A stretch of DNA of 11,653 nt from Prevotella sp. UBA3776 (lineage in GTDB: Bacteria; Bacteroidota; Bacteroidia; Bacteroidales; Bacteroidaceae). The stretch spans positions 1 to 11,653 of the forward strand of contig DFFM01000031.1 of NCBI GenBank assembly GCA_002369515.1, given 5' to 3'. Position 1 is the first letter of the stretch, and each line of letters begins with the position of its first letter. Both the position numbers and the translations under genes were made by a program. The notes below the pieces were generated by a model. That model worked only from the letters and a program-made list of their open reading frames with translations. It ran no database searches and was not told the origin of the DNA. Shown here one piece after another: positions 6,198 to 11,653 of this stretch.

Positions 6198-8591
6198 TTA
6201 TCTGATGGCATGGTCGGCACCCGCGTCGATGCCGCTCCATGCCTTCTTCGATGTCCAGTCGCGATAGGGTGCCGCCCAGAACGGATCGTCGGCAGGCAGG
6301 CCGAGGGGCAGGAATGCTGCGGTGCAGAGATAGAGGCTGCCCGTATTGATATAGTCTTCCGACATGCGTATCTGGCTGCCGGTGTAACCGATGCGGAGCC
6401 AGCCGTTCTTGTCGAACGTGCACGGCTGCGAGAGCTGGCGCCGGATGACGGCCGTCAGGGCACAGCGCACCTGAGCGGGACTGACATTCTGGGGCAAGAT
6501 ATGCAGCAGGGCGGCATCGGCCAGAGCGTGCATTGAGCCGAAACGATAGACGATGGACCGGCCCGTGACGGGATAGCTGCCCTCGGGCGAGATCATGCGT
6601 TCCAACTCGGCAGCAAGGCGTCCGTGGCGCTTGGTCTGCTCCGGCAAGAAGTCTGCTCCGGCTAGGCCGTGTTTCTTCAGCACCTGCAGGGTCTCGGTAA
6701 ACATCGGATGAATCACCAGGCTGTTATAATAATCGAGGTGGAAGTCGGGACCATCACCATACCAGGCATCACCCTTGTACCACTCGTTGCGGAACCGGTT
6801 CACGCCATACATCAGCCGCTCCATGTCGCATTCGCCTGTAAATTCGAGCAATGCGGCCTCGATGATGGAGGCGAAAAGCAGCCAGTTGCACTCGAAGGGC
6901 TTGATGCCACGAGAAGTCTTCCATTCGTTCACGAGACAGTCGCGGGTCTGCTGGTCGAGCCGCCCCCAGATTTGCTTCGGGGCCCTGAGTACGCCTTCGG
7001 CCAGAAAGGCAGCATCGACCAACGGCTGGGTGTGGCGGTTGTCGAACATCAGATGGTCGGCCGCCTGAGGGTTTACACCGTTTTTCAGACCGCGCACCAC
7101 GAGGTCGATAAATTTTGCACGGAGCTTTCCCTCTTCGGTATCGTCGGGACCCAGTTCGAGCCAGGGAGCGATGCCACAGATGGTGCGGCCCACAGCCTCG
7201 AGATAGGACACCTCGCGGCGAAGGGGATCCGTCGAGAGCGACTCGAAGGGCATGTTCTGTTTGAGCGTTCCCGCAGCAAGGTTCTCGAGCACGGGAGCGG
7301 CAATCTTCGTCATGGCGTCCACCCATGTCTTTCGGTCAGTCATGCCACAGGGTTTGGCGAGCAATTGCTTCATGCGCATCAGCGCCTCCACATAGTAATA
7401 ATCACCGTAGGTCAGCGGCACGTCCACCTCGGCACCGGCCTGATGATGACCCACGCCATGCTTGATGATGAAGCCGCCCTGCTCACCTTCGGCAGCGAGG
7501 TATTCGGCCGAAGAGAGTGTGCGCAACTGACGTTCGGCGAGGGTCAGCCACTGCGGGGCCATCTCCGAGGGATCGAGCTGACTCAGTTCGATGAGTGCCG
7601 ATGCCATGATGGCGGCAGCCGAGGCGTCGCGGAGGGCGACCTTCTTCGGAGCCTTCTTGCCCTTCGCGGGGATGCCTGGCGCATCGTAGTCCCAGTAAGG
7701 CACTTTATCCTCCGGCAGGTGGGGATGGTTCATCAGGAACTTGCCGATGCTCCGGGCCTGCTGCAGATACTTCGGGTTGAGTGTCTCGCGATACATCATG
7801 GTGTAGCCATAGAGTCCCCAGGCTTGTCCGCGCGACCATGAGCTGCCGTCGGCATAGCCCTGCGCCGTGTTTTTGGCGTGGGGTTGCCCGGTGATGGTGT
7901 CGTAGGAGACCACGTGGAAGGTGGAGAAGTCCGGACGGAAATGGTTCTTGATGGTGGTGTCGGCGTGGCGCTCGGCGATGCGCTCAAAGCGCATGTCGCC
8001 CGTCTGCCGGGTCATGAAGCAGAGCATCTCCAGGTTCATCATGTTGTCTATGATGACGGGATACTGCCAGCGTGGCCCCGACTCCCACGACTTGATAACG
8101 CCGAGTTTGTCGTTCCAGCGGGTGAGCAGGCTCTGGGTGCCCTCGGCGATGACATCGTAGTAGTGCTGATTGCCAGTCAGCCGATAGCCCTGTCCGAAGC
8201 TGCAGTAGAGCATGAAGCCCAGGTCGTGGGTGTTGGTCACCCGCTTGGCGGGTTCCACACGGTCGGTGTACATCTCGGCGAACCTGCGCAGCTGCTGATC
8301 TTTGCACTGTGAGTTCTCATAGAGCATCCAGAGCACGCCAGGAAAGAAGCCCGACACCCAATGGTCGTAGCGGATCGTCTGTAGCGTAGGCTCCTTGACT
8401 CCCTTCGACGGTTCGAAGGTGCGCGGCAGCGCGTCTGGCAGGTTCTCCAGCGCCGTAGCAAGGATGAGCGACTGGCTCTTGGCGCGGCTCAGTCCGCGCT
8501 CCACCACCTGAGACATTGGCTCTGCCGGCTGCGCTGAAATTGTTGTGAGTCCAATTGCAGTGAACAGGACGAGCAAAAGGCATTTCTTCAT
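6198..8591 (-). CDS. Secreted fusion: GH88 unsaturated uronyl hydrolase plus DUF2264 domain
   Basis: A 797-residue exported protein with signal peptide KKCLLLVLFTAIGLTTISA (cleavage near residue 20). Residues about 30-410 are a GH88 (alpha/alpha)6 barrel, which removes the unsaturated uronic acid left by polysaccharide lyases. It carries HDLGFM (Asp123) and IDNMMNLEML (Asp182) at the places of the two catalytic aspartates of Bacillus unsaturated glucuronyl hydrolase, plus SSWSRGQAWGLYG. Residues about 418-785 are a DUF2264 domain (NMPFESLSTDPLRREVSYLE first, later FRNEWYKGDAWYGDGPDF and SYPVTGRSIVYRFG). From memory, DUF2264 proteins include the CAZy GH154 beta-glucuronidases; this needs a database check. 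Each domain is normally a separate protein, and only a few residues link them here. The gene is divergent from the GH2 gene. Fold calls are firm, activities are inferred. Confidence 0.9.
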   Translation of the reverse strand: MKKCLLLVLFTAIGLTTISAQPAEPMSQVVERGLSRAKSQSLILATALENLPDALPRTFEPSKGVKEPTLQTIRYDHWVSGFFPGVLWMLYENSQCKDQQLRRFAEMYTDRVEPAKRVTNTHDLGFMLYCSFGQGYRLTGNQHYYDVIAEGTQSLLTRWNDKLGVIKSWESGPRWQYPVIIDNMMNLEMLCFMTRQTGDMRFERIAERHADTTIKNHFRPDFSTFHVVSYDTITGQPHAKNTAQGYADGSSWSRGQAWGLYGYTMMYRETLNPKYLQQARSIGKFLMNHPHLPEDKVPYWDYDAPGIPAKGKKAPKKVALRDASAAAIMASALIELSQLDPSEMAPQWLTLAERQLRTLSSAEYLAAEGEQGGFIIKHGVGHHQAGAEVDVPLTYGDYYYVEALMRMKQLLAKPCGMTDRKTWVDAMTKIAAPVLENLAAGTLKQNMPFESLSTDPLRREVSYLEAVGRTICGIAPWLELGPDDTEEGKLRAKFIDLVVRGLKNGVNPQAADHLMFDNRHTQPLVDAAFLAEGVLRAPKQIWGRLDQQTRDCLVNEWKTSRGIKPFECNWLLFASIIEAALLEFTGECDMERLMYGVNRFRNEWYKGDAWYGDGPDFHLDYYNSLVIHPMFTETLQVLKKHGLAGADFLPEQTKRHGRLAAELERMISPEGSYPVTGRSIVYRFGSMHALADAALLHILPQNVSPAQVRCALTAVIRRQLSQPCTFDKNGWLRIGYTGSQIRMSEDYINTGSLYLCTAAFLPLGLPADDPFWAAPYRDWTSKKAWSGIDAGADHAIR

Positions 8592-8622
8592 ATTGATTTG
8601 ATTTTAGCTGTTTCCGATGGCG

Positions 8623-8654
8623 CAAAGATACGAATAAGCGAGCGAAAAGCCAAA
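8623..8654 (-). promoter_or_regulatory. Promoter of the GH88-DUF2264 gene
   Basis: On the minus strand TTTG (8654-8651), a 20-base spacer and TATCTTTG (8630-8623) match the Bacteroidetes consensus; the ATG follows 31 bases after the -7 box. An imperfect dyad (AAAAGC...GCTTTT, about 8645-8670) covers the -33 element and might bind a regulator. Confidence 0.65.
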
Positions 8655-8701
8655 TTAATTTGAGCTTTTCCGAGCGGGAGTTAGCCCCCTGGGGGGGAAG
8701 A

Positions 8702-8731
8702 TGGTTTACGGTTTACAGTTTACGGTTTACA
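8702..8731. repeat. Tandem GGTTTAC-type short repeat
   Basis: Four imperfect tandem units of about 7-8 bases (GGTTTAC, GGTTTACA, GTTTAC, GGTTTACA) lie in the divergent intergenic region. There is no coding potential and no spacer structure, so it is a simple repeat that could vary in copy number by slippage. Confidence 0.6.
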
Positions 8732-8747
8732 GAGAGGCGAGCTTGCT

Positions 8748-8822
8748 CGGGAACCAAAGGTCGCTGGCCGAAAGGCTACGGGTAGGCACGACAGCGGGAA
8801 CCAACGGTCGCTGGCCGAAGGG
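8748..8822 (+). repeat. Direct repeat of 28 bases, two copies
   Basis: Copies at 8748-8775 and 8795-8822 agree at 26 of 28 positions (shared core GGTCGCTGGCCGAA), offset 47 bases. Immediately after, a 12-base direct repeat (GGGAAAAGCAAT) occurs twice in tandem at about 8819-8845. No gene is seen in this stretch. Confidence 0.75.
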
Positions 8823-8864
8823 AAAAGCAATGGGGAAAAGCAATAGACCCAACGCACAGACAAT

Positions 8865-8914
8865 CTCTCCCCCCAGGGGGAGTCGGAGGGGGCTAACTCC
8901 CCCTGGGGGGAGAG
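8865..8914. repeat. GC-rich palindromic intergenic repeat, inverted pair
   Basis: Two 19-base arms (8865-8883 and 8896-8914) are exact inverted copies around a 12-base spacer; each arm is itself palindromic (CTCCCCC / GGGGGAG type). The 31 bases 8865-8895 recur, reverse-complemented and identical, at 11553-11583. A degenerate relative lies at about 8677-8699. The A-rich run after the second arm would be a T-run on the minus strand, so it could also act as a terminator for leftward transcripts. Confidence 0.85.
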
Positions 8915-8926
8915 AAAAAAAGCAGA

Positions 8927-8961
8927 TTTGCCCGTTTTCTTGATTTTAATATGTATTTTTG
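8927..8961 (+). promoter_or_regulatory. Probable promoter of the GH2 gene
   Basis: TATTTTTG (8954-8961) is an exact TAnnTTTG -7 element. The best -33 candidate is TTTG at 8927-8930, with a 23-base spacer, longer than the usual 19-21. The start codon is 83 bases downstream, which leaves a sizeable leader. Confidence 0.45.
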
Positions 8962-9044
8962 CAGACAGTTCTCATCGTTTATCGGAAATGAGCATGAAAA
9001 GACTGCTTCTGACAATCAAGACAACCAAAACAAAACAATAAGAC

Positions 9045-10886
9045 ATGAAACGCCTGATGACAAGCCTGTTGCTGTTGGCATCCATCCTGACCGCACAGGC
9101 TGACGAGACCAAGATGGTGCCCCTCGTGGGCAATGTGTTGAACCGACAGACCACCTCGCTCAACGGCGAGTGGCGATACATCGTCGATGTGCAGGAGTCG
9201 GGCTACTACGGCTACCGCCGCGAGAAGATACGCAACGGCTACTTCCGCAACCAGAAGCCCCAGAAGCCCGAAGACCTCGTGGAATACGACTTCGACCAGA
9301 GCGACCGCATGCAGATACCCTCCGACTGGAACACCCGCGACGAGCGCCTCTTCTTCTATGAGGGCACGGTGTGGTTCAAGCGATCCTTCAACTACCAACC
9401 GAAGGCAGGCCGCAGGACACTGCTCTACTTCGGAGCCGTCAACTATGAGGCCATCGTCTTCGTCAACGGCCAGGAGGTAGGCCGCCACGTAGGCGGCTTC
9501 ACCCCCTTCTGCTTCGACGTGACCGACCTGCTCCGCGAGGGCGAGAACTTCGTCATCGTCAAGGTGGACAACAAGCGCAGCCGCGAGAATGTGCCGACGC
9601 TCATCTTCGACTGGTGGAACTATGGCGGAATCACTCGCGACGTGCTCCTCGTCGATGTGCCCGACACGTATATAGAGAACTACTCCCTCCAGCTCAACCG
9701 CCAGAACCCGAAGCAGCTCGACTTCTCCCTCCAGCTCAGCCAGAAGGAGGCCGGCCGCCAAGTGACACTCTCCATCGCCGAGCTGAAACTGAAGCAGACC
9801 GTCACGACCGACGCCGATGGCCGTGCCACCGCAACGCTGAAGGCCAAGCGACTCCAGCTATGGAGCCCCGAGAGCCCCAAGCGCTACCGCGTAGAGCTCT
9901 GCCTCGCCCCCACCACAAAAGTCCCCCGCGCAGACGTCGGCGACCATCTGGCCGACAGCATCGGCTTCCGCACCATCGCCACCCGCGGCAAGCAGATCCT
10001 GCTCAACGGCCAACCCGTATTCCTCCGTGGCATCAGCATCCACGAGGAGAAGCCCCTGGGCGGCGGCCGCGCCAATGGCCCCGACGATGCCCGCAAGCTA
10101 CTTTCATGGGCAAAGGAGCTCGGCTGCAACTTCGTGCGACTGGCCCACTACCCGCACAATGAATATATGGTACGCGAAGCCGAGCGCATGGGCATCATGG
10201 TCTGGTCGGAAATTCCCGTCTATTGGACCATCGACTGGACGAACAACGATACCTACGCTAACGCCAGCCGCCAGCTCAACGATATGATACGCCGCGACCA
10301 GAACCGCTGCAACGTCATCATTTGGAGCATAGCCAACGAGACGCCCCACTCCCCCGAGCGCGACCACTTCCTCAGCCGCCTCTCCAAGCAGGCTCACGAG
10401 ATGGACCCCACCCGACTGGTGTCGATGGCGATGGAGGTGCTTTCGGCCGCCAACTACCACAACCGCCTGCAGGACAACATGAACGAGTACGTCGATGTCA
10501 TCTCCTTCAACCAATACATCGGTTGGTATCGCGACGTGAACGATGCCGCCAAGATGACGTGGGAGATACCCTACGACAAGCCTGTCATCGTCAGCGAGTT
10601 CGGCGGCGGCGCCAAGGCCGGATTCCACGGCCCGAAGAACCAGCGCTTCACCGAGGAGTTCCAGGAAAACCTCTACCGCGAGAACACCGCCATGCTCGAC
10701 AAGATCGACGGACTCGCAGGCACCACACCCTGGATTCTGAAAGACTTCCGCTCGCCCCGACGTCTGCTACCCGGCATCCAGGACTACTACAACCGCAAGG
10801 GCCTTTTCAGCGACGACGGCCATAAGAAAAAGGCTTTCTACGTGCTGAAAGCATGGTATGAGAGAAAAAAAACAAATCGTCACTAA
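9045..10886 (+). CDS. Secreted GH2 glycosidase, probable beta-glucuronidase or beta-galactosidase
   Basis: A 613-residue retaining exo-glycosidase with a signal peptide (KRLMTSLLLLASILTAQA). GH2 domains appear in order: jelly-roll sugar-binding domain (about residues 35-205; SLNGEWRYIVD, FYEGTVWFKRSF, NYEAIVFVNGQEVGRH), immunoglobulin-like domain (about 205-310), and TIM barrel (about 315-613; RGISIHEEKP, NFVRLAHYPHNEYM). The acid/base is Glu432 in IIWSIANETP and the nucleophile Glu518 in PVIVSEFGGGA. An Asn-Arg-Lys at 583-585 (YNRKGLFSDDG) fits the NxK motif that contacts the uronate carboxylate in beta-glucuronidases, but related Bacteroidetes galactosidases can also carry NRKGL, so specificity is open. 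About 600 residues is normal for the glucuronidase-type branch. The divergent uronyl-hydrolase fusion gene supports a uronic acid role. The gene is visibly GC-richer than the 4.1-6.1 kb island. Confidence 0.9.
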   Translation: MKRLMTSLLLLASILTAQADETKMVPLVGNVLNRQTTSLNGEWRYIVDVQESGYYGYRREKIRNGYFRNQKPQKPEDLVEYDFDQSDRMQIPSDWNTRDERLFFYEGTVWFKRSFNYQPKAGRRTLLYFGAVNYEAIVFVNGQEVGRHVGGFTPFCFDVTDLLREGENFVIVKVDNKRSRENVPTLIFDWWNYGGITRDVLLVDVPDTYIENYSLQLNRQNPKQLDFSLQLSQKEAGRQVTLSIAELKLKQTVTTDADGRATATLKAKRLQLWSPESPKRYRVELCLAPTTKVPRADVGDHLADSIGFRTIATRGKQILLNGQPVFLRGISIHEEKPLGGGRANGPDDARKLLSWAKELGCNFVRLAHYPHNEYMVREAERMGIMVWSEIPVYWTIDWTNNDTYANASRQLNDMIRRDQNRCNVIIWSIANETPHSPERDHFLSRLSKQAHEMDPTRLVSMAMEVLSAANYHNRLQDNMNEYVDVISFNQYIGWYRDVNDAAKMTWEIPYDKPVIVSEFGGGAKAGFHGPKNQRFTEEFQENLYRENTAMLDKIDGLAGTTPWILKDFRSPRRLLPGIQDYYNRKGLFSDDGHKKKAFYVLKAWYERKKTNRH

Positions 10887-10892
10887 TAACTT

Positions 10893-11033
10893 ATGCACAA
10901 AACCATTTCTAAAACTGTTCGCCCGCGCACGAGTTTCTCCGCTAACGTTCCGTCACGGCTTGTACCCATTGCACTCTGTGTATTATCATCCCATCTGACC
11001 GGGTCCACACGAGAACCGGTGGACAGTTCATAA
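10893..11033 (+). CDS. Possible small ORF (46 aa) after the GH2 gene
   Basis: It starts with ATG 6 bases after the GH2 stop and ends at 11031-11033. The product is Ser/Thr/Arg-rich (MHKTISKTVRPRTSFSANVP), with a short hydrophobic patch (LVPIALCVLSS) and the end STREPVDSS. It is not recognised, and the patch is too short for a confident membrane segment. The close spacing to the upstream stop favours translation. An equally open but shorter frame exists on the other strand, so this may be chance. Confidence 0.3.
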   Translation: MHKTISKTVRPRTSFSANVPSRLVPIALCVLSSHLTGSTREPVDSS

Positions 11034-11147
11034 AGAAAGCAAAAACAAACCTTTCCTTACCGTTGTTTTCTACCATTTACCGAATACGGGAAACCAGCCT
11101 CTCTCTTTCCGCGAAAGGTGAACGATGTTTACTTTTTTACAAAATAA
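11034..11147. other. Non-coding stretch before the terminators
   Basis: No gene or recognisable RNA is seen. It probably forms part of the 3' untranslated region of the GH2 transcript up to the terminator at 11148-11178. Confidence 0.35.
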
Positions 11148-11178
11148 AACGCTGACTTACAACAAGTTAGCGTTTTTT
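11148..11178 (+). terminator. Intrinsic terminator
   Basis: AACGCTGACTT (11148-11158) pairs with AAGTTAGCGTT (11164-11174): 11 pairs with one G-T and a 5-base loop, followed by T4 (six T in all with the end of the stem). It closes the rightward GH2 transcript; the A/T content on the other side would also allow termination leftward. Confidence 0.85.
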
Positions 11179-11191
11179 GTCTTGTTTAAAT

Positions 11192-11215
11192 AGCGAACTG
11201 TTCGCGTTTTTTTTC
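11192..11215 (+). terminator. Second short hairpin with T8 tail
   Basis: GCGAA-CTG-TTCGC is followed by G and eight T. The stem is only 5 pairs, but the T-tract is long. With the hairpin just upstream it forms a tandem terminator directly before the RadC remnant. Confidence 0.55.
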
Positions 11216-11467
11216 AGAGACCATGGGAGAATTTCCGAGGTGAGCGTGGACATTCGGATTATCTTGAAGAAGGCTATCCTTAACAATGCGACCGTCATTG
11301 CGTTCTGCCATAATCATCCGAGTGGGAACATCCGTCCGAGCATGGTGGACGACAAGCTGACCCAATCACTCAAAAAGGGGTGCGACTTGATGCGCATCCA
11401 TTTCCTCGACCATGTGATTGTGTGTGACGGGCAATATTACAGCTACCATGAGAATGGAAGACTATGA
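11216..11467 (+). pseudogene. RadC-family JAMM-domain remnant, 5' truncated
   Basis: The family ('DNA repair protein RadC') has a JAB1/MPN metalloprotease-like fold and is common on Bacteroidetes mobile elements; its biochemical role is unsettled. Visible sequence covers the C-terminal half: GRISEVSVDIRIILKKAI, then the metal-binding FCHNHPSGN with the matching Ser-Met-Val-Asp, then FLDHVIVCDGQYYSYHENGRL at the normal C-terminus. About the first 60% of the usual protein (HhH region and first MPN strands with the conserved Glu) is missing. The frame is open back to a TTG at 11177, but those codons lie inside two terminator hairpins and spell non-family sequence, so homology starts near 11216-11225. 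Probably a dead fragment; expression as a short peptide is possible but unsupported. Confidence 0.8.
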
Positions 11468-11541
11468 CATATATAAAAAGAACAGACAAGATGAAAGAGG
11501 CACTTGACTTGTACGATGAAACGCCGGACACAGGAGAATAG
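11464..11541 (+). CDS. Possible 25-aa ORF overlapping the RadC stop
   Basis: The ATG overlaps the RadC TGA (ATGA), a coupled arrangement. The product is short, hydrophilic and acidic towards the end (KEALDLYDETPDTGE). It may be a small partner of radC, left behind with it, or the cut N-terminus of a longer gene, since the palindromic repeat begins 12 bases after its stop. Not recognised. Confidence 0.3.
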   Translation: MTYIKRTDKMKEALDLYDETPDTGE

Positions 11542-11552
11542 CCTCTAACCCT

Positions 11553-11583
11553 TAGCCCCCTCCGACTCCCCCTGGGGGGAGAG
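11553..11583 (+). repeat. Second location of the GC-rich palindromic repeat
   Basis: These 31 bases are identical to the reverse complement of 8865-8895. The core (CTCCCCCTGGGGGGAG) is self-complementary. Two exact copies 2.7 kb apart in intergenic DNA indicate a dispersed repeat family of this genome. The last 70 bases of the window after it show no gene. Confidence 0.85.
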
Positions 11584-11653
11584 GTTTATAACGCTCCGCG
11601 TCGATCGAAAACCAATAAAAACCAACAAGGACAAGGAAAAACAGGTTTTTATT

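Noticed and set aside
6669..7841. 390-aa open frame on the plus strand
   Set aside because: It lies entirely antisense to the GH88-DUF2264 gene, which shows clear domains; GC-rich coding DNA often keeps the opposite strand open.
8702..8731. CRISPR-like array
   Set aside because: Units are 7-8 bases with no spacers and no cas genes are seen; it is a simple tandem repeat.
8979..9761. 260-aa open frame on the minus strand over the GH2 start
   Set aside because: Repetitive Val/Leu/Glu/Ala-rich composition antisense to the GH2 signal peptide and first domain; no family features.

Overview
The window looks like a chromosomal piece of a Bacteroidales bacterium, most probably Prevotella-like. Four kinds of evidence support this: secreted glycoside hydrolases of Bacteroidetes type, promoters of the TTTG / TAnnTTTG form instead of -35/-10 boxes, little sign of Shine-Dalgarno sequences, and a tyrosine recombinase whose C-terminus matches the style of Bacteroides/Prevotella integrases. 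It appears to be a carbohydrate-use region interrupted by a small, decaying mobile island.

Layout. Left edge (1-1307, +): the 3' part of a large GH2 beta-galactosidase. Convergent to it (4129-1343, -) runs a tight series, read right to left: XRE antitoxin, a 43-aa ORF, an FMN nitroreductase, a 55-aa ORF, and a secreted GH29 alpha-L-fucosidase whose start codon overlaps the stop of the 55-aa ORF. Immediately upstream are a HigB/RelE-type toxin gene broken by a short palindromic insert (4527-4122, -) and a tyrosine recombinase that has lost its central catalytic segment (5249-4622, -). A recombinase promoter, a possible 18-aa leader ORF, and palindromic TAAACC-N4-GGTTTA sites precede the recombinase; a related site sits in the toxin promoter. 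Further right are a 57-aa gene with an apparently leaderless promoter (5857-5684, -) and a coding-looking remnant (6088-5867, -).

Right half: a 797-aa secreted fusion of a GH88 unsaturated uronyl hydrolase and a DUF2264 domain (8591-6198, -), closed by a strong hairpin terminator. Across a repeat-rich intergenic region lies a divergent secreted GH2 enzyme, probably a beta-glucuronidase or beta-galactosidase (9045-10886, +). The right edge holds a possible 46-aa ORF, two terminators, a truncated RadC/JAMM-domain remnant, and a second copy of a GC-rich palindromic repeat.

How it fits together. Together the enzymes could remove beta-galactose, alpha-fucose and (unsaturated) glucuronic acid from a decorated glycan. 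No SusC/SusD pair or regulator is visible, so the substrate cannot be fixed from this window. The recombinase, toxin and RadC pieces mark a site of past insertion and decay. The antitoxin still looks intact, and its presumed operator also occurs in front of the recombinase, which is the most unusual regulatory observation here.
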